A DNA stretch of 64,000 bases from Chenopodium formosanum (GCA_024500155.1 CM044858.1:4402001-4466000); one strand, 5' to 3'. Numbered from the stretch's first letter, positions 38,801-50,894 are shown. Program-made: numbers and translations. The notes: generated by a model not told the origin, from the letters alone.

Positions 38801-39845
38801 TTAGCTTGAAGTTTTAATCACTAATCATCACTAGCCTTGGTGTATAATAAGATACCAACATCCCATGACACACAAATGACTTTTTTTTTTAATAATGTAG
38901 AGACCTATAAGAAAGTAAGAATTACATACTTGCTTAAAGTGACCATGAACCAATGCAACCGTCCAAATATTATTTTTGCATCTTGTACGAACAGCTTCAG
39001 TCAAGTATGAATTCCACACAAATCTGCTGTCATAATGAATTCCAACCGAATCCTTGAACTGCACATTTCTTTGCAAGCTTTGCATAATTGGGTATGTATA
39101 GCTGTAAAAGAAATCCTTTGTCAAGTCAACACTTGACAGAAGCTTCTTGTACCTGCAATTAAACAGTCACGGAATTTAAAACCCAACCAAGTTTCGAAGA
39201 TGTAGCATGAGAATTCTAACTCTCTGAGACATTGAATTTACCTCAACTCTGTCTTAGAATATGCAACATCAGTCTGAACAGACGCATGAGGAATTGTAAT
39301 CATCTGGCTTTCATCAATAGCATATATAGCATGCCCACATATACATCCAATTTGCCGGCGCTTGGTGACCAAAATCAGATAATAAGACTCCATAAATTTT
39401 ATGCAACCAGCAATGCCATAGACCTTTGCAACAAAAGTCAAGCCTCCAGTAGCCCGATTACCCTCTGCAATCCTCTGCAACAAGTTCTTCACCTCCTGTG
39501 GTGAATACACCACTGGATCTTCACTGATGTTCAATTCTGATGGTTCGCATCGATCAATCTTCAATACTCGGAAGAATCTCTTGTTACGATCACTCCCGAT
39601 AAGATAAAACCTCTGAACGAAACAAATTCAAAAACCTTAATTAACTAAAAAGATCAGTGCTTAAGTAAATTAAAATATATCAGATGCGACAATTTCAGTA
39701 CCGCTCGAGTTTCATAGAGTTTAAATTTCTCGAGCAAGTAAGAGTTTGGATCAACTTCAGAATCAACAGATGCATGAACTTGACCAGAAGATTGAGAGGA
39801 AAGTGTAGAATTAGGAACCGAATTGTTTTCCGGCTTAGTAGCCAT
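29801..39845 (-). CDS. SAC1: SAC-domain phosphoinositide phosphatase, SAC1/FRA7 type (15 coding exons)
   Basis: Coding exons (minus): 39845-39702, 39612-39242, 39152-38930, 37001-36925, 36327-36140, 36053-35956, 35084-34951, 34856-34722, 33759-33372, 33281-33160, 31916-31806, 31588-31370, 31098-30907, 30589-30478 and 30046-29801. Every border is GT-AG and phases match, giving 919 codons plus a TGA. The Sac domain covers about residues 40-600. The catalytic CX5R(T) is at C519-R525 in RTNCIDCLDRTN. The C-terminal extension (about 640-919) has conserved blocks such as LKSPNWIFG and NGWYGGTLLGD; length and ending fit the FRA7/SAC1 subclass better than the shorter SAC2-5 forms. The family dephosphorylates phosphoinositides, with PI(3,5)P2 as the reported FRA7 substrate, and affects actin and wall thickening. 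A 5' UTR intron is likely (acceptor at 39860; donor after AGAAG near 40690). Confidence 0.93.
32445..32505. repeat. 30-bp tandem duplication inside a SAC1 intron
   Basis: TTAGGGGTCATGCACTTTTT and the following ten bases occur at 32445-32474 and again at 32476-32505, with one base between. The surrounding intron has GCCTAGGCGC and AGGCACAC words that suggest an old transposon remnant. Confidence 0.8.
37212..37282. repeat. ~24-bp triplicate in SAC1 intron 3
   Basis: AAGTCTCTTTGTTAATAATA recurs three times head to tail; the third copy diverges at its end. The intron (37002-38929) is by far the longest in the gene. Confidence 0.75.
37371..38483. mobile_element. Probable non-autonomous insertion in SAC1 intron 3
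   Basis: The left edge reads GGGCACGTTTGGTATGAC and the right edge, reverse complemented, GGACTGTTTGGTTCTGC. This weak inverted pair resembles plant hAT- or Harbinger-like ends. The interior carries repeats of TTTCCGGGTCCAATTT (37705-37790). No transposase and no confirmed target duplication, so the limits are tentative. Confidence 0.35.
38375..38432 (+). mobile_element. SINE 3'-end-like fragment
   Basis: TTCATGTAGCCGACCCCACT, then GGATTAAAGCTT and a (GATT)n tail, matches my memory of the conserved 3' end of Au-like plant SINEs. No pol III A or B box was recognised upstream, so this would be a 5'-truncated copy. Confidence 0.35.
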
Positions 39846-39856
39846 TTGTGAACCCC

Positions 39857-40689
39857 TGAAATATAATCCAAAATCAGCCAAACAGAAAAGGAGAGAATGA
39901 AAGGAATGTTTGAATACATCAAAAATAAGGGTTTGTTCGTGATTTTATATTGTTACTATACATCAAAAATAATACTGCAGTAATAAATAAATTCTTTTAT
40001 CTACACATGATAATGTTTGTAAGGAAACAAATTCTCTAGACAACTAACAATTACAAAAATAAAGTGCAAGATAATCTCCTCCTCCCTTCTAACTCTCATC
40101 ACTAACATAGTGGCATTAGGAGTGTAACCTCAAACCAGGCTCGATATCAGGCTCCGCTCCACCGATATCAAAATCTCAAGATATTGTGAAATCTCTGAGC
40201 TTGACAATAGCCATACCAAAAATTGACTTATGCATTGAGATAAAACAGAAACAATTCCACAAAAAAGATATTCACATTCCAATTGAACAATCCCCGAACC
40301 TAGCAGAATAAAAGGAAGCAAGTGCATTAACATAACAAAACCCAGAATAACAACAATTATCTAAGCTTTTCTTCAAATTGCTGACAAATCTACAGCAGAG
40401 AGCTGAATTTTAATTCCCCAATTGCATAATCGTCATATCGAGGGAACCCTAATTTTCGAATTACTCCATAAACAATGCAGCATTAAAAACCCTAATCCTA
40501 CAAAATTAACTCATCTTAGCCCAATTGACCAACAATTCTCAACAATTAACCAAATAATATCCAGAAATCAACAACAATTGAATCATAAAATTAAAGTATC
40601 AGGCAAATTAAACAAAATGATCAACAAATTAAAACATAAAATTACAATTAAACCAAAAATATTGAATTCGAATTACAAAGAAACTGACC
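39857..40689 (-). other. SAC1: Likely 5' UTR intron of the SAC1 gene
   Basis: On the minus strand, AGAAG|GTCAGTTTC near 40690 is a donor. TTATATTTCAG|GGGTTCACAAATG near 39860 is an acceptor just ahead of the start codon. No transcript evidence is available here. Confidence 0.55.
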
Positions 40690-40899
40690 TTCTGAAAAGA
40701 CGGAGAGATCGTCTCGCGGAAGAGAAATTCGATGATCAAATCAAAATTATCAAATTGAAGCACATGAGGAGAGAGAAAATCAGCAATCAAATCAAAATGA
40801 AGAATGAATTAGTATGAACTGGGTTCACTGTTGTTGGTAGAATCATCAAGCTTGCAATTAATTCATCAAGAATTTTTTCATTTTTTCTTCTTTTTTTAT

Positions 40900-42055
40900 C
40901 AGATGTCTCCGAAGAGACAAGGTTTCAATACGGTAATTTCTTTTCTTTAATTTTTTTTCCTATCTTTTTTGTTTGTTTTATGGTAGGTTTTTTTAGTTGG
41001 GTGTTAAAGGGGTTGGAAACTTGAATATGGAGGGAAATAATATCTAACCAAATTACCAAATACCATCCAAAATATAAGTTACATGTATATCCATTCATCC
41101 AAAATTATGGTTAGTCGAAATGATTAAATATGTGAACTAATAAAATTAAATTTCTCGTATATTGTAAAAAATAAATGGATTAGTTTTATTATATAATTCG
41201 TATGATATGCTGTTGAATTATGTATAATGTATATTATATATAATATTGACGTGTTTTGCATGTTGATATCATACAAAGTAGATCAAATTATACAGCTCTA
41301 GTAGAAAATGTGTCATTGCAATGTCTTTGAACATGACAAGAAAAGGAAAAAATAAACTATGAGTGAGCAAATGAGTCATTGTTCTAAATTTTAATTACAA
41401 TACAACAAAGACTTAATCTATATGTTTCATATTCTGTAATGATATGCATAATTGGCTAATAAATAAAACTACAAAACGCGATTGATCTGTGATTTTAAAT
41501 ACAGTATTTTGTAAGATCGAATAGTCAATAATAGTCTTAATCACATTGACACGACAAATTTAATAGGTGTTAAAATATTCTCCAATTTATATTATAAAAC
41601 TCCATATGGAACATTGATAATCTTAATTAATGGTATTATTGTTGTAATTAGGTAGTTGTGGCTTAATCTTTTATTTTATTTGAGAAAATTGATATTTCTA
41701 TAAATACATTTTAAAACAATACACGAAATATATTTTGTATGAGTTTTATGAGATCGGATGCTCTTAGCCACCAGCCTACATACAAGGCTACAACATAAGT
41801 TATGTATCAATACTTTATACAAATACGTAATTTAGCTACAATTAACTCAAATTTGCACAAGTAAATATCAATTAATCAACATCTTATACTTGTTTGATTA
41901 GCAATTACATTTTAGAATTTTGTTTACAAAAGTCTATCATCCATTTTTTTTTTCTCTTAAATATTTGGGGTCCACGTGTACATACCAAGATTGGGATATA
42001 CATTTAATAACATCATCAAACAAGTGGTGGTGGTACTGCACAAGAAACATATGAG
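40900..42055. other. Divergent intergenic region (SAC1 promoter and DnaJ zinc-finger promoter)
   Basis: AT-rich, between two genes facing away from each other. No gene or transposon recognised. CACGTG (G-box core) occurs at 41973-41978 within GTCCACGTGTACA, about 80 bp upstream of the downstream gene's start codon. Confidence 0.5.
41973..41978. promoter_or_regulatory. Putative G-box CACGTG upstream of the DnaJ zinc-finger gene
   Basis: A palindromic CACGTG in GTCCACGTGTACA lies about 80 bp 5' of the ATG. G-boxes bind bHLH/bZIP factors in light- and ABA-responsive promoters; function here is inferred only. Confidence 0.4.
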
Positions 42056-43756
42056 ATGATGATGTTGTTGCCACACTTTTCTTGCTCTCTCACAAGCTAC
42101 CCTTCTCAACACCACAATCATAATAAACTATTCCATCATATCAAACCAGAAATCAAAGAATCATATGGAGTTGGTCCGATTTTACAACCCAGCAGATTCA
42201 CACCTTCTGCTGCTAAATCCGGTGCTTTCACTTCGGTAAGTATGTACATACTATATACTTAGCGTGTTAGCCATTGTTAGCCATTGATATTATACGTGTA
42301 TACTCACTCCGAGAAACAACATTTAAAGACGGAGGGAATATTATAGGATTTTATAAATATTAACCCGATCAATGAGATAAGGGATATTATTGATCGATTA
42401 GCTATATGCAGATATTTAAGAAGTGTGAGGCATGTCGAGGCCAAGGTGCCATAGAGTGTCCTGGATGCAAGGTAAATTATTTAACTTTCCTAAGCACCTT
42501 TTTATTTTAAAGACACTTTACTAAGCACCTTATTTATACTTTGTCAGTTGTATTTGTACAATCAATACCATTTTTTTGCTAGTTAAGTCCTCATCTTAGT
42601 AAGGCAAAATCACTTTACTCCATCTAAATATGGTATTTCACCACAAATTTATAGTCAAAACATTATAATTAAGTTAAATACATTAACAAAGTCATGTTGA
42701 GATGACTTTTGATAAATTCTAAGTATATACCGAGTTAATTATATACTTTATATGATGTTCTAGAAACCAATATTAAACTTTTAATTAATACAATTACATT
42801 GTATTCCACGTATCAATTAACCTCCTAACTAATTCCAAGTATGCCAAATAATCAATCAAGTGACTTTAATTTGAACATACATACATAAGGCAATCACATA
42901 CTTCCTTCATTTTTGTATAGTTGCAAATTGCAATATACATTTTATCATGGTAGTTAAGAAAAGTGGACTTCACATGATATAATAATACACTTAATATGGG
43001 GTTAAAATGTTATAGGAGTATAATCAAATAGGTCATGTGCTTTAAATAAAGGTAATAGTACAATTTTCACTTTAAAAATCTTCCTTTTATAGTGTGTTGC
43101 AACTATTGTGACATATACATTTTAGGCAAATGTTACAACTATAAAGAAACGAAGGAAGTATCAAATATATGAAGTATATTTTTGTGACATTGGCAAAATA
43201 TATAGATTTATCGAATACAATAATTAAACAGAGAACTAATTTATAATAAGGGCATTAGAATCCCTTACACAACCACTTAGTTAGGGGCATTGGAAGCCTT
43301 CACACTTAAGCTAGCTATTACAATTTACAAGTGAGAACATAATAATTCAAAACTGTACTGGAATTTGAAAGACATTATTAAATTAGTTTAATACGTAGTT
43401 AATTTATAATTTAAAGATTCCTCTTATTATGATTAATTAGTCATACGAGTAATTATTATGTGTTGATCTTGTTTATTATACAGGGGACCGGAAGGAACAA
43501 AAAGAACGGCAACATTTTTGAGCGATGGAAGTGAGTTAAAATAATTAATTTCACTTTTAATGTCGGTGATTATATTAGTATTAGTCTTATTGTCGGCTGA
43601 TTAGCCCCACTAATTACTATTAGCTGGAGCGTATGAATTAATTAGTGTTTCTTTTTTGCATTTGGTAGGTGTTTTGATTGTCAAGGATTTGGATTAAAGA
43701 GCTGCCCTCAGTGTGGTAAAGGAGGTCTTACGCCAGAACAAAGAGGGGAGCGATAG
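42056..43756 (+). CDS. Small DnaJ-type zinc-finger (CxxCxGxG) protein, probably plastid-targeted (4 exons)
   Basis: Exons 42056-42235, 42412-42471, 43484-43530 and 43669-43756 join in phase into 124 codons plus TAG. The first 60 residues are Ser/His/Pro-rich and basic, with no domain, as in a transit peptide. The rest holds four zinc-finger motifs: CEACRGQG, CPGCKGTG, CFDCQGFG and CPQCGKGG. The last departs from CxxCxGxG by having Lys where Gly is expected. The ending TPEQRGER follows. There is no J domain, so this is a free-standing Cys-rich Hsp40 module like BSD2-type plastid chaperones. Those help assemble photosynthetic complexes; the client here is unknown. Another ATG lies one and two codons downstream (Met-Met-Met), so the exact start is open by two residues. 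Confidence 0.88.
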
Positions 43757-44967
43757 TAGCTTATTCCATCTACTCCGTATTCCTGCTTAGAGAAGCATGT
43801 ACATACGCTCGTGTGTTCATGCACTCGAGTGAACACACGAGCACTCTTGTACTAAACTAAATACTCGTACATGAATATATGATTGCATGTTATCTGATTA
43901 CTCGACCAATTTATTTGTATTCATATTAACAAGAGTGTCGAGTGAGAATATACTTTGTATATATTGATGCGTGCGATCTTACTCATATCATCAGTGACTT
44001 TTTTAAAAGCACATATATCATCATTGAGAAACATAAGGATAAAAATAGAGTAAAAAAGAAAATAATGATTGAAAACAAAGGTGAACAAATGTATGTTTAT
44101 GTAGGGCCTAAAAGTGATATTACATAAATTCCTTATCCATAAATCAGTGCAAATAACATATTGTATGTTAAGCATGATTCAAGACCCTTAATAAACTCAG
44201 ATAATTGAAGGTTAGTAGTTTGCAAGGCAATCCACATAAACACAATTTAGAATTATTAAGTCAATTTTCTAATATTAGATTCCTTAAAGTCGTGTATTTG
44301 ATTTGTTATAATGTCTCTTTCACATTGTCTTCTTCTTGACCTTAAACAAAATGGCCTATTCAAAGAACCTAACCTCTCCCCCCACCAACTAGCACCATAT
44401 AAAATTATAAGCACATAAAAATATCCATTTTTAATTAATATCCTATTTGTATTAACTATAATAGCATTCACTTTCTTATCAAACAATACTTGGTTTGATA
44501 GAGTCTCTGACAAATGATGTAGACGGAATTCGATATCAGATCGTATATAACACCGTATACATAAAATATCCAAATGAGTAGACCTTAATAATATCTCACA
44601 TTGATAATTGATGGCAAAGTTTTTGTAGATTGTACAAAAGGATTCTTTCTCTTTTGTCAAATTGTAAAAGAATAGATATTGATCATTCTTTAGGGTATCT
44701 CATATTTCTACCCTTTTTGAATGCAAAAATAAAAACAAGAGGTCATTCTTTTGCCAAGAAGAAGCGGCCCACTTTGAAATTCTTATCCTCTACCCACTAC
44801 ATTACAATAAGATAGCCCATTCTATTTATCCAATTCACCCATTTTCGGAAAGCATATGTTATAAATAATCTATACTTTCCAAATCAAAACCAAGACATAA
44901 CACAAAAAAAATACAACACCAAGAAAGAAAGAAAAAAAAAAAAACTATACTTTCCTAGACCTTAAGG
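43757..44967. other. Intergenic DNA between the two Hsp40-related genes
   Basis: Holds the hairpin at 43807-43842 and a TACTCCGTA nonamer at 43771. A 134-codon minus-strand frame at 44256-44660 has no family features and is not called. Confidence 0.5.
43807..43842 (+). other. Perfect 13-bp-stem hairpin just downstream of the DnaJ zinc-finger gene
   Basis: GCTCGTGTGTTCA (43807-43819) pairs perfectly with TGAACACACGAGC (43830-43842) around a 10-base loop TGCACTCGAG. It begins 51 bp after the stop codon, within the likely 3' UTR. The centre also contains the palindrome CACTCGAGTG. Confidence 0.85.
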
Positions 44968-47532
44968 ATGATGAGACATGGTAATGGAGGATTGAAGGGA
45001 ATACAAAGAGTTGGGTTCTTATCGTCGTCGTCGCCGCCATCTTCTCGCCGTATGATTAGTTTTCCGGTGAAGTGTTTATCGGACTTCAATGAATATGCTG
45101 TTTTGGGTTTATCTCCTTTTGCTTCCAAGACTGATGTTAAGTTTGCTTACAAAAGATTAGCTTTAAAGGTTTGATTTTTAAGAATCCCCTGTTTTTTTTT
45201 TTTTTCATTCCTCTGTTTTTTTATGTTTCATTTTCTTGGTTCTTTCTTTGAAAATGGTGGTTGTTTTTGCAGTATCATCCAGATGTAATCAAAGGAGATC
45301 ATATTGCTGAAAAGAATAAATTGTTTCGAGACATAAAATCTGCATATGAGGTATTAGTTTATTTATTAATATCATGAAAATTTTTTCATCTTCTGTTTTT
45401 TTTTTTTTTCCTCAATAATTTTCTTAGTTGATTGATGATATTTGTAATTATTCATTTGGGCAAAGATGAATAAAAATGATTGTGGATAATAAGATTGTGT
45501 TTGCTAAAATTTTAAAAAATTAATAAAAAAATAAAATTGATCAATTTAATGGTGTTGTTTTTGTATATCAATTAATTAGTTTTTGGTACAAATTTATGAT
45601 AGCCATTAATTAAAAAATAAATAATATAAAAAAGCAAAGGTTGCCATTGCTTTTGATGGAAAAAGGTCACCATTATAATTTATTACAAGAAGGTCACCTT
45701 TAATTTCAGAATGGGCAATCATTGTTTAGTAGTTTAGTACACGATAACGTATAGTTACATTTTTTTTTTTTTTTTTTTGGATGAGTTTCAACTAAGCAAA
45801 GTGTATTAATATGGTTAAATGTTTAATGTACCCATGGTACACCCATTACATTGAACACCACGAGGTCCACGATGCATAGAAGTACATAATAAAATTTGTT
45901 ATTATTTTTTGATAGAAAATATGACGTAGTAAATTAAAATGAAACAAAAATTGATGTAAAATTGAGAGTAGAGTGATATTGACGTACACCTAACACCGCT
46001 TCACTTAAATCAATTACTTCATTCTGATATGGTAGATAAGCAATGAAGCTAATTTATACTAGCTTAACTAAGTAAATTTATAGAATGTTCAAAGCATATT
46101 CTATATCATATCAATAACATTCATAAGGTAGGTGTTAATATTTCTAAGGAGAGGAAAAAAAAAAACAAATACTTAAAAGCACTTGTATTGGGGAAGAAAG
46201 GGACTAGATGTGGGGGTCAAGTGTGGTTTTAATATTGACGTATATTTTATGGATACCTAAAAAGCTAAAAAGAACAATTAAGTGCCCCACCTCTTTCAAT
46301 TTAAGTAATTGATGCTTATTAATTATCACATATTTGTGAATGCCATTTTGGCATTTTCGAATACATTCGCATACTTATTTTTTTCTTCCATTTATATTAG
46401 AAAACGCAACAATAATGCCGTACTCAGTACTCATATTAATATTTATGCTCCCTCCAGAAATCAAAATAAAACAAAACTATTTTGACATGTATTGTTGTTT
46501 CATTGTTTGCATTCAACTTGTTTTGTTACAGTTAGGCCTTTTATAAAAGTTGAAAATTCTAAACTGTATTAATGAGATGTTTAATTATACTCATGTCATC
46601 CATAATCACTCATCACATTGATTCAACTATTAAGAATTTAAAATACAGTACATTGATTTGTAGTATAAACTATATATTTTGTATGATGATAGAATCATTT
46701 CTATTATATCTCCATTACTCCGTACTTCATTGTTGAATGTATCAAACACAAAAGAAAGTATTTAATTTAATTTGAACATTAACATATTAATAATCTAATC
46801 CATAGTTTATTATTAATGAAATTGACAAATTAATGAAAACTATACTTAACAAAATTTGCAAAAATATTTGTTCTCTTTGTATACGAAAAGTGACATCTAA
46901 AAGACTGAAACTATCATATAAAAAAGGTGGTATGTATGAGTTTATGACCTTATCTTAAAAGATTTTGATAAGCGAGTAAACGCCAACTTGAATAACTATA
47001 CCTTCTACAACTCTATCAACTCAAATGGGCCCCATAATAATTCATCTTCTAATAAAGCTTTCATTGATCAAGAAACCGGATATTATAGTGATTTCTTCTT
47101 TTGTTTTTCTTTTTGGATGTTTTTCTTGTTTTGTTGCTTTGTATTTTTGGGCTGTCTATTTATAGACCTTATCTAGTTATCTCTTGATTTTATATATTTT
47201 CTCCATATTATATTTATTACGGTAATTCTAATAAGTATCTACAACGACTATAAGAGCTTGTATGTTAACCTTCAAACACAATCTATTTGAATGTAGTGCT
47301 AATTGTCTTAATTAGTTTGATAGTTATATCACACTAGATCGGATCGGATGAGATGAGCATTTAAATTAAGCCATTTTCGCTTATAAATTTGTTCTAAATG
47401 ATACAGACATTGATGAGAAAGTTTGAAGAGGAAGAACAAATGCAGACAATGCAAGACTGTGGTGATTATGATGAATGGGATGAGTGGATGGGATTCGAAG
47501 GAGGGATGCCTGCTACTTATCATTCTTGCTAA
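44968..47532 (+). CDS. Small J-domain (DnaJ/Hsp40) protein, probably organellar (3 exons)
   Basis: Exons 44968-45168, 45273-45350 and 47407-47532 are in phase, 134 codons plus TAA. The N-terminus (about 1-36) is basic, Ser/Pro-rich and lacks acidic residues, fitting a plastid or mitochondrial presequence. The J domain follows at about 40-97: YAVLGLSPFAS, FAYKRLALK, the HPD triad in KYHPDV at the exon 1/2 junction, then FRDIKSAYETL. The tail is short and acidic (DEWDEWMGF). J proteins stimulate Hsp70 ATPase and bring it clients. Intron 2 is 2,056 bp, very long for so small a gene. A second ATG one codon after the first makes the start uncertain by one residue. Confidence 0.88.
45351..47406 (+). 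other. 2,056-bp intron 2 of the small J-domain gene
   Basis: Begins GTATTAG and ends GATACAG. AT-rich, with a T run at 45762-45778 and a TACTCCGTA nonamer at 46716. No transposon with clear ends was identified. Confidence 0.65.
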
Positions 47533-47959
47533 TTAAACTTGTTGCATCATTTGAGTAAAGCTAAATATTTCTCTTTATTTCAATTGCTACTACTAATTAA
47601 TTACTGTATCAATGTATATAGTTGTACATTACTTTCATTTCCTAATCAATAACAAACAATAAAGCTCATCAAAACAAAGAAAAAAAAGGTACGTTAAAAG
47701 TTGTACTAGTATATAAGAAGTATCTTTTATTTGATGTCACTTCTTGTGAATGGTTTGTGATTCAAAATCAATATACACAAACTTTTTTAATTCACGTTAA
47801 TAAGCTGATAAAGACTTTTAAAATATCAAACTTTTATAATTTTACTAACATATAATCAAGGACATTATTAAGAGTAGCAAAACAATGTACAAAATGAAAT
47901 TAGAGAAAGTAGACTTTAATATGGCACTTCGTGTATGTTTTTATTTTTGGATAGTAAGA
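47533..47959. other. Convergent intergenic spacer
   Basis: 427 bp of AT-rich DNA between the stops of the J-domain gene and the F-box-like gene. No feature seen. Confidence 0.6.
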
Positions 47960-49357
47960 CTAATTGAAGTAATACATAGGGGGCTCAACCCACGTAAACG
48001 GGGTGAGCTTGTCAAAATCGGTTAAAAAACCTTTGTGAAATTCAGTCTCAAATGCCCTCTTTGCTACATTGTAAACACAATGATCTCTGCCACCAGGTCG
48101 AACTCCCCTTCTCCCAAGCACTCCTCCCCAATTATTGATATAGTATATGCAATTAGGCTTAAATCCATGACTTCGAGCTAGAGAAGGCGATACCTCGACA
48201 GAAAATGAAGAATTTGAACCAATGAAAATTGATCTGTTTCCCAAACTCATCACTTCCTCCAACGTTGCATTCTCATAATCCAACGCAAATACTCGAAATC
48301 TTTTAATTAGAGGGAATGTGCGATAAAATCCTACACATTGAACCTCTTGACAGATAACCAACAATTGGCCAAGCGATTCTACCAAGTAATAATAATTATT
48401 GCCCCTCTCTCCCGTGTGAGTTGGTAGCTCATATCTCACTTGAAAATGAGTATCACCTAGTAAAAATAATCAATCTATAATTTTAATAAAAACTCGGGAA
48501 ATGATTTTGGCACACCCTTATGTGAGAACACAGTTTCCTATGCTATTCTCATATAGGGGTGTATCAAAATCAATAAAGGGTGTGCCAAAATCAATTTCAA
48601 AAAACTCGTACGACTTCTACCGAAGATATTCAAATTTGAAAATGAGTATTTGGTACATACCTTGGGATGTCTGGAATTTCGCAATCAAACCAGCTTCATT
48701 AGCGCCATAAAACTCTCCTTTATAATAAGTTACATCAGTGAAACGAAGAGACATCTGAAACAGCCATGGAGAATTATTAGGAGTCCTGACACGAGTCCAC
48801 CTATTATCACCCTTCCTCCAATAAATCAAAATTGAAAGAGGAAATCCAGGAAGATAGAACGAAACAAAGGCGGCGAAATCACAACTAGTTGAAGGGTTGG
48901 CTGATAAGCACAATTTAAAATCTGATGGATCAATGTGATAGTAATTAATTCTTGGGAGCTTGATAACTGCATTGGTGAAAGGGTTGAAGAGAAAGTGGTG
49001 TTTGGCTCGTTGCGATAACACGAGCAGCCAACCATACGCAGATAACAACCTTTTCTTGTCATACTCAAAGTTTAGAGGACTACTGGTAGGAAGTTGAATG
49101 TGGCAAACCTTGTGCTTAGATAGGCTATACAAACGACGGATTGTTGTGGACTCGGCTAGTTCTGGTAGCATTAGCAATGGAAGTGTATGCTCGTCTAAAC
49201 ATGATGATGTTTTGACACAAGCTCGAAAGTTTGCATCCTTTGCAGCTGATCTCCAATGAGTACAAGTATTTTGTAGTCTCACAAAGTCTTCGTAGAATTC
49301 TACATGCTCTGTAACTTTAGTCACAATCTCTTTTGGCATGTTATTCCAATCTCTCAT
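47960..49357 (-). CDS. F-box/DUF295-like (KIB-type) protein (2 exons)
   Basis: Exon 1 is 49357-48661 and exon 2 48438-47960, joined in phase across a 222-bp GT-AG intron (CCCAAG|GTATGT...TTCAAG|TGAGAT); 391 codons. The N-terminus (WNNMPKEIVTKVTEHVEFYEDFVRLQNTC, shown in parts here) has the spacing of an F-box, about residues 4-45. The remainder resembles the DUF295/KIB beta-propeller: FLFNPFTNAVIKLP near 120, a WTR segment near 195 and FKPNCIYYINNW near 340. Such proteins are substrate adaptors of SCF ubiquitin ligases; DUF295 members form large, fast-evolving plant families. The substrate is unknown. The intron carries a small inverted-repeat element. Confidence 0.8.
48502..48593. mobile_element. 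92-bp foldback mini-element in the F-box gene intron
   Basis: TGATTTTGGCACACCCTTA (48502-48520) and its near-perfect inverted copy (48575-48593, reading on the plus strand TAAAGGGTGTGCCAAAATCA in part) bracket a 54-bp middle. The middle also holds a related AGGGGTGTATCAAAATCA piece. No target duplication is obvious. It fills 40% of the 222-bp intron. Confidence 0.7.
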
Positions 49358-50894
49358 GTTTGAATTCTACGTATATATTTGTAACAGTCAGTGTTTATGA
49401 GATGCCATCACATAATCAAGTAAAACAAAAATAAATTATATACCACGCATCTTATTTGAGCCCATTAGTCTTAAACACATCTAATCAAAAGCAAAATACT
49501 TGTATTGTAAGTATATATTTCCTTTGTTCATTTATTTGCCTTATTTTTCTACTCCATTCTTTTCGAAATACGTTTGATAAGGGTAAAACAGCCAAACAAG
49601 AGTAGTTGTAGGCTTGTAGCAAGGAATTTCAATAAGTTGTACCAAACATGAATTACTATTGAGCCTTAGTTTAAGTAATTTCAGAATTTGCTAAATGTTG
49701 GTTTCAAAAAAGAATTTGGTAAATGTTATGTTACAATATGACTTCAATTATGCTTTAGTATGCTGTAAATAATGACATTCAACTCCGAATTCAATGTTGC
49801 TTGCAATTATGTATGCATTAGTCTTTAGTTGCTAATACCAATTCTTCCTTATTAACATTGAAGGGTTACATAATTAAAATCCTGCAACACGTTAGCAACC
49901 AGATTTGACTCAATTATAAAAATAATAAAATAATAAAAAAATAACGCTAAATTTTTTTCGCTTATATTTGTGTCAAAATTCAAGCAAAGAAATTCTTTTT
50001 TTAACGAAATTCTTCGTTATAATCTTTCATTCGTTGAGTAATTATAATCAGTATTCTGTATCAGAACCGTATATTGACTATACTTAAAAAAGAAATTGAA
50101 AAATAACACAAGATTATGATTTTGACATTCGATGATTTATTAAATACAAAATTTTACCTCAAAAACAGCTTCAATGGAGGAGAAAAAGCTCAGAAGCCAC
50201 TTTAATGGAAAATTCAGAGTACACTACGATTCAATGGAATAGAATAGGGGTGCATTGATGCAGCGGAAACGGACTCGTTATGTACTTATGTTAAATTACT
50301 GTTCCCCAATAATTTCTTAGGGATAGTTTTGAGATATTTTAGTAAGTAGTTTTTTTTTTAAAAAAAATAAAATAAAATAAAATTAGTTATTTGTTATCAC
50401 GCTAAACATACCTAAACTATATAGCTTGTAACTTTCCCAAAAAAAAATAAAAAAAATTAAAGGCTTAACTCATATTTGTTTTTCCTAGGACATATTATTA
50501 TGCTCAATATCTTGAATCGAATCTCATTTATATTATTTTTCTTTTGTGACTCACTCTTTTAATACGGAGTTAAAAAAAATGGTTTTTGTAAATTAACCAT
50601 AAGCTATATCATGTACTAAACCAATCGTATTAGACTTTTGTTTCATTTAAGATTGATCCATAATATTGATCTATCAATTTCAAAATCAAGAACAATTAAA
50701 ATTATATTTTTAAAATAATTTCTTCATTAATGGTACAAGACTACAAGCATTACAATGTAAGGACACAAGCTAAGTCCAAAACATGAACATAACTTCGATC
50801 ATTTTAACTATGATCATTATTAAAATTATTACGAGATAATAATAAAAGCAATTAAGACTTGATAATCCACATGATTATTTCATTCAAGGACAAA
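49358..50894. other. Intergenic DNA upstream of the F-box gene
   Basis: AT-rich with no supported gene. A CGGAGT-containing copy of the recurrent nonamer (8 of 9 bases) is at 50563. Confidence 0.5.

Noticed and set aside
40422..40817. 131-codon plus-strand frame upstream of SAC1
   Set aside because: It overlaps the probable 5' UTR and first intron of SAC1, is Lys/Asn/Ile-rich from AT-rich DNA and has no family features.
42300..42345. Tiny Stowaway (CTCACTCCG ... CGGAGGGAAT)
   Set aside because: Only about 40 bp with weak ends and no clear TA duplication; could be a remnant but is too little to call.
44256..44660. 134-codon minus-strand frame
   Set aside because: No domain, no signal peptide, biased AT-rich codons and no splice context; likely chance.
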